A stretch of DNA of 37,164 nt from Cytophagaceae bacterium SCN 52-12. Its GTDB lineage: Bacteria; Bacteroidota; Bacteroidia; Cytophagales; Spirosomataceae. The stretch is from the NCBI GenBank assembly GCA_001724175.1, contig MEDT01000251.1, forward strand, positions 1-37,164, written 5' to 3'. A program made the translations under genes and the position numbers. The first letter of the stretch is position 1; each line of letters starts with the position of its first letter. Shown here piece after piece: positions 1 to 7,819 of this stretch. Under the pieces are notes generated by a model. It was given only the letters and a program-made list of their open reading frames with translations. It made no database searches and was not told where the DNA came from.

Positions 1-1
1 C

Positions 2-1480
2 GCCGTTTTGAACGGGCAGCGTACAGTCCGGACCGGGAGCTGGCAGAGCGACTGGGCCGCGATCCGGCATATCAATATCTTTTTTGACAATTACCGGAAA
101 TGCAAGGCGGAGTTCAGCGAGATCAGGCATACGGTAGGTGAAGCCCATTTCTTTAGAGCGTGGTATTACTTCGGCTTGCTCAGGGAATACGGGGACATCC
201 CCTGGTATTCTTCGGAAATCGGGCTCGACGACGAAAGCGAGCTGATGCGGCCGAGAGATCCGAGGATACTGGTAGCTGACAGTATCCTGGCAGAGCTTGA
301 CAAGGCGATAGAATTTCTTGACCTGAGAAGCCGTGCCGGCAACAACAGGATTTCAAAAGAAGCTGCCCTTGCCTTCAAAACCCGGGTAGCATTGTTTGAA
401 GGAACCTGGCAAAAATACCATGCAAACAGCCCTTTCGGTACTTCCGGCGCCGATCCGCGCCGTTACTTTCAGGCCTGTGTGTCGGCCGCGGAAGAGCTGA
501 TCAACGGAAATTATAAGCGCGGCATTTATTCCACCGGGAAACCGGAAGAAGACTATTACCAGCTATTCGGGTTCGACAACATGAACGATATTGACGAGGT
601 GCTGCTTTACCGGTCTTTTAACCGCAGCGAAGGCGCCGGCAACGCGGTTCAGGGTTATATCACTTATGATATGAACCAGAAAGGGGTTACCTGGGAGCTG
701 GTATCGTCTTACCTGGGCAGGAACGGGAAGCCCTACGATTATATCGGCGTAAGCAAGGTTAAGAAGGGAAACGAGTTTTTGCTCAGCATCGCGAATGAAT
801 GTGATCCCCGGCTCAAATCCACAGTATGGATACCGGGAGACCTGATGTCGGCCGAACTGGGAAAATACTTTGATCGCCCGACTATCGATGCTGGCGCGTT
901 GCAGCTCAACCCCACAGGTTTTTCGGTCAAGAAGACCGCCAATCCCAATTCTCCCGCCGCCGGAAGGCCGTGGTCGGTACAGGCGGAAACCGGCTTTATC
1001 ATATTGCGTTACGGCGAGGTGCTTCTGAATTACGCGGAAGCCGGCTACGAGCTTGACCGGACCGTAGCTTTCGGGGCGCTTAACCAGCTCCGGAAGAGAG
1101 CCGGGATGCCCGACTTTGAAGTCCGGCCGCAGCAGTCGGATAAAAATTTCACCGACTACGGCTACGAGATCCCGGATGCATTGTACGAGATCCGCCGCGA
1201 GCGCAGGGTGGAGCTGGCGCTGGAAGGACACCGGGACGAGGACTATCGCAGGTGGGCCGCCCATGCGCTGTTTAAAGGAAAACGCCCGAAAGGATACCCT
1301 GTCAGCAGGGAAGAGTTTCCTGGCTATAACCGTCCTGTCGATGCCAACGGCCTGATCGATTATTATGCCGGGGAAATGCCTTCCGGATACCAGTTTCGTC
1401 CTGAGAGGGATTACCTGGTCTCGATCCCTATTGATGAACTGACCCTTAACCCTAACCTGAAGCAGAATCCCGGGTGGTGA
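2..1480 (+). CDS. SusD/RagB-family outer-membrane lipoprotein, 5' truncated by window edge
   Basis: This is the C-terminal part (about 492 residues) of a SusD-like glycan-binding lipoprotein. The reading frame is open to the first base, so the start, signal peptide and lipobox lie outside the window. Recognisable family features are the TPR-like stretch beginning EAHFFRAWYYFGLLREYGDI near the start, the 'GFIILRYGEVLLNYAEA' helix, the 'LNQLRKRAGMP' helix, the 'EIRRERRVELALEGHRDEDYRR' region, and the typical ending LNPNLKQNPGW. SusD proteins sit on the cell surface as a lid over a SusC TonB-dependent transporter, whose gene should be just upstream. The Tat-exported protein gene starts 53 nt after the stop, so the three plus-strand genes here probably form one operon. 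The glycan cannot be read from this protein; the CE12 esterase two genes on hints at an acetylated, possibly rhamnogalacturonan-like, substrate. Confidence 0.93.
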   Translation, partial: AVLNGQRTVRTGSWQSDWAAIRHINIFFDNYRKCKAEFSEIRHTVGEAHFFRAWYYFGLLREYGDIPWYSSEIGLDDESELMRPRDPRILVADSILAELDKAIEFLDLRSRAGNNRISKEAALAFKTRVALFEGTWQKYHANSPFGTSGADPRRYFQACVSAAEELINGNYKRGIYSTGKPEEDYYQLFGFDNMNDIDEVLLYRSFNRSEGAGNAVQGYITYDMNQKGVTWELVSSYLGRNGKPYDYIGVSKVKKGNEFLLSIANECDPRLKSTVWIPGDLMSAELGKYFDRPTIDAGALQLNPTGFSVKKTANPNSPAAGRPWSVQAETGFIILRYGEVLLNYAEAGYELDRTVAFGALNQLRKRAGMPDFEVRPQQSDKNFTDYGYEIPDALYEIRRERRVELALEGHRDEDYRRWAAHALFKGKRPKGYPVSREEFPGYNRPVDANGLIDYYAGEMPSGYQFRPERDYLVSIPIDELTLNPNLKQNPGW

Positions 1481-1533
1481 TCCCCCGGGGTTTTGCCCGG
1501 GAAAGCACTGTAACCTGTAGTAAAGCAGATACG

Positions 1534-3666
1534 ATGAAAAATTCGAGAAGAGATTTTATTAAGATTTCATCCGGGGGGATCCTGGCTCCGTTTATGACAG
1601 GTGAGGCCGGGGTAGTGCCGGTTGAGCCCGGCGCAGGAGCGAACGTCATGCAGCAGAGGAATCAGCCGCCCGCCACCTATCAGAAGTGGCTTTGGATCGA
1701 ACTGATAGGATTTGACAATACCAGTAATGATTTCGGCGTAGGGCAGTTTATCCGCAATACAGGGTTTGTTCCCGAGGCCGTTTCCTTTTTGCTGGCATCT
1801 GCCGATTTCCTGCATAGCCATTCGGGTATGAAGGAGGAATGGGTTTTCCCCGACGAATTTTGCTCGTATGGCGCGAGACCGGCAAGTCCGGAGCGGAAGC
1901 GGCAGCCCTGGACAAACCTGCAATTAAAGGGCCTGATTGATCATCTGCACCGGCATGGCGTGGCCGTTTACTGCAGTTTCTTCGATTTTTTTGTGGATAA
2001 GGAGGCCCCCGGGAGGTGGGCCTACCAGCACCGGGAAATCCGGGAGACCGGTATTAATGGTACGATTTATCCTTTCATACACCCTCTGAAACGGTTTAAA
2101 GACGGGACATTCTACGAGGATTTATTCGTCGGGAAATTAAAGCAGGTGCTGGCCGACTACGGGTTTGACGGTTTTCACGGCGCAGACGGGTATACGAGCG
2201 GCCGGCGGCCTCTGAGCGAGGTGGATTATACGGATGATATGATCGGTCAGTTTCTGGCTGCCACCGGCCTGGAGCTCCCGGCCGGGTTCCGCGGCAAAAA
2301 AGACGGCGAAAAGGATGTGTTGAAAAAGAGAGGCGAGTGGGTGTGGAAGAACAAGCGGGCGGAATGGATTCGTTTTCATGTTGAAAGGTGGGCGGCCTTC
2401 TGGCGGAAGGCGATAGACGCGGCGCATAGCCTGGATAAGAAGGTGGTTTTTAACACTGCCTGGACGCGCGACCCCTTCGAAGCCATTTACCGTTACGGCA
2501 TCGACTATCGCCGTATAGCCGATCTTGGCATCGACGGGTTTATAGTCGAAGCAGTGGGCTCGGCAGTCGCAATGGAGCCCGAGCTGAGCGATGAGCATAC
2601 GAAGTTCCACTACAATGCGCTGGCCATGATATTGCTGATCAAAGCGCATTGCCCCGGTGCTGTTTTACGACCTTTTACACAGATACACGATACCACAGAG
2701 CAATACGATGCCCTGAGGCATATTCCTACCTTTGTGGAGCGTGAGATCTGCCAGGTAGCAAACCTTTACGTGGTAGATCGGGAGGGGAAGCTTGAAAGGT
2801 GCTCGTCCGGGCCGATGTGCTGCCTTTCCGATAGCGTGGCGGCGCATGAATGGAAGTGGCTGGAAGACCGGTGGGACCTGGGTTTTACCGGTATCCCGGA
2901 GGCTGTGGCGGGCGCTAACCTGGTATGGTCGGGAAAGGCGCTGGACAACCAGCTCGATGACTACATCGGGCATAGAAACTGGACAATCCATAAATGGCTT
3001 TACGAGTTGCTTGCGGCTGGAGCGCCGGTGGCTGCGGCAGTCCCGATAGCGCATCTCGACCAGGTGAAAGGGCCTTTGCTCGTTCTTAACCCCGGTCTGC
3101 TTCCCGAAAAGGAGATGAAGAAAGTGCTTGCCTATCACCGGGGAGAAGTCTATTGCATAGGAAAGGCCGTTCCGGCGGTATCGGAAGCGGCCGGGATCCG
3201 TTTCAATGATCCTGTCAACGGAGCGCTGACCTGCGCGGTGCTGAATTCCAAAGCGGGCCGGCATATCACTGTCGGAGAGGGAAGAGAAGTAATTCAGCCG
3301 GCGACCGCCCCCGGTTCGGAGCCTGAGTCGTGGACGAAAAGTCTTTCCTTCGAGCCCGTTTCTGCCGGGTTTGTCAGGGCCTGCGCAGCGCATATGCGTT
3401 CGGAGATAAAAGGGCCGCTGGTTACTTCGCAGGACATGGACGATGTAAAAATAACCACTCTCGTGCTTTCGGAAAAACGCCTGCGACTGTTGATAGGAAG
3501 CGATAATTTCTACTACAAAACGCCTTCCGTAAAAATGCCGGGCGCAATTAAGGCTATTGAAGTAAAGACGAAGTTCCCGGGCGTGCCGGTCGGTTTTTCA
3601 GGCGATGTTTTCAGGGTGAGGATCCCCGGGCGGGGAATGGTGGTACTGGATCTGGAGCTGGCTTAA
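1534..3666 (+). CDS. Tat-exported TIM-barrel glycoside-hydrolase-like protein of unrecognised family
   Basis: 710 residues. I chose ATG 1534 because it begins MKNSRRDFIKISSGG, a twin-arginine signal of the kind common on Bacteroidota PUL enzymes; a GTG 60 nt upstream would bury it. The mature protein looks like a (beta/alpha)8 barrel. An early strand reads WLWIELIGF. A strand-4-like segment reads DYGFDGFHGADGY, with D212 and D218. A later strand reads LGIDGFIVEAVGS, with E339 at its end. About 300 further residues follow and probably form beta-sandwich domains (for example around GPLLVLNPG). The Asp/Glu pair on strand ends resembles retaining clan GH-A or GH13-like hydrolases, but I cannot place it in a CAZy family. 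It sits between susD and a CE12 esterase, which suggests a role in the same glycan pathway. The function remains an inference. Confidence 0.8.
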   Translation: MKNSRRDFIKISSGGILAPFMTGEAGVVPVEPGAGANVMQQRNQPPATYQKWLWIELIGFDNTSNDFGVGQFIRNTGFVPEAVSFLLASADFLHSHSGMKEEWVFPDEFCSYGARPASPERKRQPWTNLQLKGLIDHLHRHGVAVYCSFFDFFVDKEAPGRWAYQHREIRETGINGTIYPFIHPLKRFKDGTFYEDLFVGKLKQVLADYGFDGFHGADGYTSGRRPLSEVDYTDDMIGQFLAATGLELPAGFRGKKDGEKDVLKKRGEWVWKNKRAEWIRFHVERWAAFWRKAIDAAHSLDKKVVFNTAWTRDPFEAIYRYGIDYRRIADLGIDGFIVEAVGSAVAMEPELSDEHTKFHYNALAMILLIKAHCPGAVLRPFTQIHDTTEQYDALRHIPTFVEREICQVANLYVVDREGKLERCSSGPMCCLSDSVAAHEWKWLEDRWDLGFTGIPEAVAGANLVWSGKALDNQLDDYIGHRNWTIHKWLYELLAAGAPVAAAVPIAHLDQVKGPLLVLNPGLLPEKEMKKVLAYHRGEVYCIGKAVPAVSEAAGIRFNDPVNGALTCAVLNSKAGRHITVGEGREVIQPATAPGSEPESWTKSLSFEPVSAGFVRACAAHMRSEIKGPLVTSQDMDDVKITTLVLSEKRLRLLIGSDNFYYKTPSVKMPGAIKAIEVKTKFPGVPVGFSGDVFRVRIPGRGMVVLDLELA

Positions 3667-3692
3667 AATACAGTATAATTGACCTTTGGCCG

Positions 3693-3711
3693 GCTTATCA
3701 TCATGATAAGC
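3693..3711. repeat. 19-bp inverted repeat (8-bp arms, 3-nt centre)
   Basis: GCTTATCA-TCA-TGATAAGC is a perfect inverted repeat in the 77-nt gap between the hydrolase-like gene and the esterase gene. It could be an operator, a small RNA hairpin or an mRNA processing site. It is not followed by a T-run, so it is not an obvious intrinsic terminator. Confidence 0.6.
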
Positions 3712-3743
3712 TACGCGGAGATCATTTAAAATATTGTAACTGT

Positions 3744-4511
3744 ATGACCAGAAGCCTGACTGCTGCCGTCCTTTCATTAACCCTCATCTTCTTACAAAGC
3801 TGTGCCCGCAGGACCGTCTACGGTATCGGCGATTCTACCATGGCAAGCTATGATGTTGAGGCGCTGTCGCGGCGGCAGGGAGGGGAGAATTACCCGTTGA
3901 GAGGATGGGGAATGTACTTTGGAGATCACTTTAAAAAGTCGGTAGTATTTCAGAATAAGGCGATCAGCGGCAGAAGCTCAAAGAGCTTTCGCGGTGAAGG
4001 GCATTGGGCGAAAATCCTGGATAGCCTGAAGCGGGGAGACTATGTGCTCATCCAGTTCGGACACAATGATCAGAAGCAGGAAGATAGCCTGCGTTATACC
4101 GAGCCCCGCCTGGAGTTTGGAGCGTCCCTTTCACAATACATACGGGAAACGCGGCGTAAGGGGGCGCACCCGATCCTGGCTACCTCTATTGCCAGGAGAA
4201 GCTTTGACGATGCCGGAAAGCTCAACGACACCCACATGGCATATACATTGACGGTATTGAGAGTTGCACGCGCCGAAGGAGTTCCCCTGCTGGACCTGAA
4301 TCAGAGGACCATGAGATTGATAGACAGTACGGGCCGCGAAGCTTCCAAAGATATTTTCCTGCATATCGCCCCGGGCCGGTTTACTAAAATGCCCGACGGA
4401 CTGGTTGACAATACGCATCTCAGCGAGTATGGAGGCAAAACGGTCGCTGCTTTGGCGGCAGAAGAGCTCAGAAGGTCGAAGTCCCGGTTGCGGCGGTATT
4501 TAAAGGATTGA
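3744..4511 (+). CDS. SGNH/GDSL carbohydrate esterase, CE12 (rhamnogalacturonan acetylesterase-like) lipoprotein
   Basis: 255 residues. The N-terminus is a lipoprotein signal with lipobox LQSC at C20. The SGNH blocks are in order. Block I is GIGDSTMASY with nucleophile S31. The central block contains NKAISGRSSKSF. Block III is FGHNDQK with H107-N108-D109. Block V is DNTHLSEYGG with D222 and H225, which complete the catalytic triad. This arrangement, including the DSTMA opening and DxTHLSxxG ending, is that of rhamnogalacturonan acetylesterase (RhgT/YesT-like, CE12), which removes acetyl groups from pectic rhamnogalacturonan; some CE12 members act on xylan. It is probably co-transcribed with the upstream SusD and hydrolase-like genes. 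It converges with the beta-helix lipoprotein gene on the other strand. The fold and catalytic residues are clear; the exact substrate is not. Confidence 0.9.
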   Translation: MTRSLTAAVLSLTLIFLQSCARRTVYGIGDSTMASYDVEALSRRQGGENYPLRGWGMYFGDHFKKSVVFQNKAISGRSSKSFRGEGHWAKILDSLKRGDYVLIQFGHNDQKQEDSLRYTEPRLEFGASLSQYIRETRRKGAHPILATSIARRSFDDAGKLNDTHMAYTLTVLRVARAEGVPLLDLNQRTMRLIDSTGREASKDIFLHIAPGRFTKMPDGLVDNTHLSEYGGKTVAALAAEELRRSKSRLRRYLKD

Positions 4512-4569
4512 ATCGATGGGGTACCAGATAACGGTATAGCTGGAGTATTTCACCCGGAAGTCCCCCTGA

Positions 4570-4595
4570 CCCGCTTCCCAAAAAGGGGAAGCGGG
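4570..4595. terminator. Stem-loop between convergent genes, possible weak bidirectional terminator
   Basis: CCCGCTTCCC (4570-4579) pairs perfectly with GGGAAGCGGG (4586-4595) across a 6-nt A-rich loop. It lies about midway between the stop of the esterase gene (plus) and the stop of the beta-helix lipoprotein gene (minus). This is the expected place for a shared terminator, but no T-run follows on either strand. Factor-independent termination is therefore uncertain. Confidence 0.45.
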
Positions 4596-4633
4596 AAAAG
4601 CATAGACAGGGGAACAAACACTAGTGGTGCATG

Positions 4634-6193
4634 CTATCGTATCGAACCGTCGGGGTTTTTTACCCATCCTTTTGTCCAGTCGCCATTGCTGCCGTTAACG
4701 GCTCCGGCATAAGCTGCAGCAGAAAAAAATGCATGGACAGAAGAAGGATTAAACTCGCCCGGCGTTTCGGCGTCAGGTACAAAATCTCCTACTCCGATTC
4801 CCGGAATGGATGCTACCTCAAATGTGCTTCCCAACCGTTTGGTTACATTGTTGTTAAACGGATTGGTAAGCCTTTCACCCGTAACGGCATCAAAAGTTCC
4901 GGCAAATGCCACCGCCAGGTCCCTGTAGGGGTCGGTGTTGACGGCAAATACATAGGAATGGGCGAATACAGCGGCTCCCGACATATCGGTGATGGAAATA
5001 TCATCAGTCCCTCTCACTCCTCTCCTCGGAAATTCTGCGATGATCGCATTGTATATTTTCGGCGCTGCGGTAGCTCTTATCCTCATTCCGTGCGTGTTGC
5101 TGATATCCTGTCCGGCGCCTAAGACCGTCAGGTTCGAAATGACGGGAGATGCTTCTTCCCTGATCGAAAAGTCATCATTCTCAGCATAGTACGCGCTGTT
5201 TACGGAGATCAGGAACTGCATATACCCGGAATATTGGTTTCCCAGGCGGAAAGAACCTCCTTCGCAGTCGGTGGCTACGATATGTTTCAGCCTTGCATTT
5301 CCGTTGGTGATCATGACGCCTTCTCCCGAAGCCTTATACACCTGTACATAGTCGATTTCAGTGGCTTCACCTACCTCTGTGAGGCGAAAAGCACGCTCAC
5401 CCGCATACTCCAGCCTCAGATAATTGATCTTACCGCTATTGGAGGTGTTTCCCGAACCGCTCAGGCGGAACCAGGTCCAGTCTCCCGGGGCGGCAGGCGT
5501 GTTGGGAGTCAGCGCCCTGCTGCTGGTAAAGACTACCGGCGCCGAGGCGGTTCCGAGAATGGCGGCTTCTCCCTGGATCTCTATTTCTATCGGGTTTTCC
5601 CGGTCAGCTTTTACATACACCATAACCCCTTCCTCTACCTCGAGCTTTGCTCCCGGCGCAAAGGTCAGCGACTTGCTTATATGGTATTTTCTTCCCTTCA
5701 CCAGCTTAATGGCACTGCCGGAATTAACGATACCGTCGGTAGGAATGGCGACGTCGAAGAGCGCTTCAGAACCGACCGTGATCTTGTCATAAAGCGCGCC
5801 TGTTACTAAAAAGCTTACCTCGGGGCTCTCTACATTGTTCTTATTCACCAGGCTGAAACCGTACGACAATTCCTCGCCTTCTCCAAGGTCGTCAGGCACT
5901 TTTTGGGTATTGTATGTAAATGAGACAGCGTTTTCATCTACAGGGACTTCTTCCAGGAACCCGCCTCCTCTTTTCACCCTGATCGCTTTGGCCCCGCCTC
6001 CGCCGTTTACGGTCAGCACTACCGAAACGGTAGCTCCCGGCTTCAGCTCCGCCTCTGCATTCCCGTCAATAGAAAGTACAGGCAGCGGGTACGTCGGCTC
6101 CTCTTTTTTACATCCTGTAAGCAAAGCCGTAAATACCATTGCCAGCGAAAGCACAGGTAAAAATGAGCTCCTTTTGAAAATTTTCGTTTGCAT
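4634..6193 (-). CDS. Beta-helix surface lipoprotein, second of two paralogues behind a TonB-dependent receptor
   Basis: 519 residues. The signal ends in lipobox LTGC at C28 followed by KKEEP; this lysine/acidic pattern is compatible with surface export in Bacteroidota. An immunoglobulin-like N-terminal region runs to about residue 130. It is followed by strands typical of a right-handed parallel beta-helix: LTFAPGAKLEVEEGVMVYV, APVVFTSSRA, WTWFRLSG, INYLRLEYAGE, IDYVQVYKASGEGVMITNG. The C-terminus carries FFSAAAYAGAVNGSNGDWTKGW. The neighbouring lipoprotein (6219-7808) has the same layout and the same C-terminal motif, so the two look like diverged tandem duplicates. No catalytic motif is visible. 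A ligand-capture or surface-accessory role with the upstream receptor is inferred; a lyase activity, as in some beta-helix families, cannot be excluded. Confidence 0.8.
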   Translation of the reverse strand: MQTKIFKRSSFLPVLSLAMVFTALLTGCKKEEPTYPLPVLSIDGNAEAELKPGATVSVVLTVNGGGGAKAIRVKRGGGFLEEVPVDENAVSFTYNTQKVPDDLGEGEELSYGFSLVNKNNVESPEVSFLVTGALYDKITVGSEALFDVAIPTDGIVNSGSAIKLVKGRKYHISKSLTFAPGAKLEVEEGVMVYVKADRENPIEIEIQGEAAILGTASAPVVFTSSRALTPNTPAAPGDWTWFRLSGSGNTSNSGKINYLRLEYAGERAFRLTEVGEATEIDYVQVYKASGEGVMITNGNARLKHIVATDCEGGSFRLGNQYSGYMQFLISVNSAYYAENDDFSIREEASPVISNLTVLGAGQDISNTHGMRIRATAAPKIYNAIIAEFPRRGVRGTDDISITDMSGAAVFAHSYVFAVNTDPYRDLAVAFAGTFDAVTGERLTNPFNNNVTKRLGSTFEVASIPGIGVGDFVPDAETPGEFNPSSVHAFFSAAAYAGAVNGSNGDWTKGWVKNPDGSIR

Positions 6194-6218
6194 GTTTACT
6201 TAAATTAAGTTTAAAAAA

Positions 6219-7808
6219 CTATCTGATCTTACCGTTTATGTCCTTAAACCAGCTGCCTCCTTTTGTCCAGTCGTCAGTCGGGTCTACGGCTCCGATGTAG
6301 CTGACAGCGGTAAACCAGCTTCCCATAGACGAGGTATTGAATCCTCCGCTGACGGTCCCGGCGAAATCAGCCTGTGATATCTCCGGAACGGGAGCTTCCG
6401 AGAGCTGGAAATTCCCGCTTTCAAAGAAGAACGACATCGCTTCCTGACCCCAGTTGATCCGGTTATTGAAAACCCGCATGTGGCTGACAGTTGCCAGGCT
6501 TCCGAGATCAGACAGCGGAAGGTCTTCCACCCTCACTCCCTCATCCGGGAAACCCGTCACGATCGCATTCCTGATCTCGCCGACAGAGCCTTGCCGAACC
6601 CGTATTCCGCGCCGGGTCCCATCCGCAACGGCTTCTGTATAACCGTTTCCTATGAGCGTTACATTGCTTACCCTGAAGGTAGTTCTCGGCTGCCTGTCTG
6701 AAACCGACGCATCGTTTCTGAACTCTAGGGAGCGGGCCTGGTTCCAATAGTTCACAGGGACCAGGGTAGCCGGAATGTCGGTTTGAAACAGCCAGAACTG
6801 TCCGTTTCCCTGCCATCCTTCGTCGGCCCATAACCCATAGCCTCCGTGGCGGATACCTGCTATATATTTAAGCGAGGCTCTTCCCCCTCTCAATCTTACC
6901 GCATTGTTGTAGGATTGATAAACCTGGATATGTGAGACCTGGGTAGCAGATCCCACTCCATGCAGATGCAGGCCATGATAGCCCTCTTTACCCGAGTATT
7001 CTATCCTTATAAATCTCAGCCTCCCGGAATTATCAGCAGGGTTGCCGCCATACCTGAAGCCGTCAGACAGCACCGTTCCGCCGCGGTTGGTCGGCGCAAA
7101 ACCGTTCACTACCAGGCCTCCCCAATCGCCTGCCGAAGGATTGCCGGTACGTACGCGGTCTGACGTAAATACGATAGGCTGCTCACGCGTGCCTTCCGCT
7201 ATAATGCTGCTTCCCCTGGCGATACCCAGCAGGCTGCTTTTATTCTGCGCGGCATATGTCCGAAAATATACCGTAGTGCCGGGCTCAATACGCATCACAG
7301 CGCCTTCCTCCACGCTCAGCACGCTGTCTACCAGCCAGTGTACATCGGCCGTAAGCGTAATATCCCTGTTGATCTTTCCTTTTAAACGGGTATACGGAGT
7401 ACCGTCCAGCGTTATTTCGTCCACCTGGTAAGGCTGATCCACTACGATCCCGACCTGCACAGACGCCGTTTTTCCCTCGTTGTCCTCAACCTTTACCTCC
7501 AGCAGCAGCTTTGAGCCGATAGCCTGTCCTTCCGGCACCTGGTACACATAGCTGTACTCATGCGAGATGCGCCCGTCAAGCTCTTCTGTTTTTACGACGG
7601 AACCGTCTACCGAAACCGTCACATTGCGGATACCTGCCAGCGACTGCAGGGACGCATCGATAGCCACCTCTTTCCCCGGCTCCTGCACGATATCATTACC
7701 GCTCTGATTGACCAGCATAATGCTGGGCAGCGGCATAGGAAGATCCTTTTCACGGACACACGCCCCGAAGATCAGCATCATACCGATATATAGCCACTTG
7801 TTTTGCAT
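6219..7808 (-). CDS. Beta-helix surface lipoprotein, first of two paralogues behind a TonB-dependent receptor
   Basis: 529 residues. I start at the ATG at 7808, which gives MQNKWLYIGMMLIFGAC, a compact lipoprotein signal with C17 in the lipobox. A longer frame would add 16 unconvincing residues and run into the receptor gene. An Ig-like region (to about residue 130) precedes a beta-helix with LSVEEGAVMRIEPGTTVYF, QPIVFTSDR, GDWGGLVVNGFAP, LRFIRIEYSGKEGYHGL and HIQVYQSYNNAVRLRGG. The protein ends with SYIGAVDPTDDWTKGGSWF. The VFTSD, GDWGGLVVNG and DWTKG motifs belong, as I recall, to a family often found beside TonB-dependent receptors in Bacteroidota. It lies 11 nt after the receptor gene and 25 nt before its paralogue, clearly one transcription unit. 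The ligand is unknown. Confidence 0.82.
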   Translation of the reverse strand: MQNKWLYIGMMLIFGACVREKDLPMPLPSIMLVNQSGNDIVQEPGKEVAIDASLQSLAGIRNVTVSVDGSVVKTEELDGRISHEYSYVYQVPEGQAIGSKLLLEVKVEDNEGKTASVQVGIVVDQPYQVDEITLDGTPYTRLKGKINRDITLTADVHWLVDSVLSVEEGAVMRIEPGTTVYFRTYAAQNKSSLLGIARGSSIIAEGTREQPIVFTSDRVRTGNPSAGDWGGLVVNGFAPTNRGGTVLSDGFRYGGNPADNSGRLRFIRIEYSGKEGYHGLHLHGVGSATQVSHIQVYQSYNNAVRLRGGRASLKYIAGIRHGGYGLWADEGWQGNGQFWLFQTDIPATLVPVNYWNQARSLEFRNDASVSDRQPRTTFRVSNVTLIGNGYTEAVADGTRRGIRVRQGSVGEIRNAIVTGFPDEGVRVEDLPLSDLGSLATVSHMRVFNNRINWGQEAMSFFFESGNFQLSEAPVPEISQADFAGTVSGGFNTSSMGSWFTAVSYIGAVDPTDDWTKGGSWFKDINGKIR

Positions 7809-7819
7809 GCGTATAAAAT

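Noticed and set aside
1474..1533. Upstream GTG start for the Tat-exported protein
   Set aside because: It would overlap the susD stop and place 20 residues before a clear twin-arginine signal.
4570..4595. Stem-loop as a strong intrinsic terminator
   Set aside because: The stem is good, but neither strand has the following T-run; I kept it only as a weak candidate.
4631..5809. Plus-strand open frames opposite the beta-helix lipoprotein gene
   Set aside because: They have no signal, domain or ribosome-binding features, while the minus-strand gene has a lipobox, a fold pattern and a paralogue.
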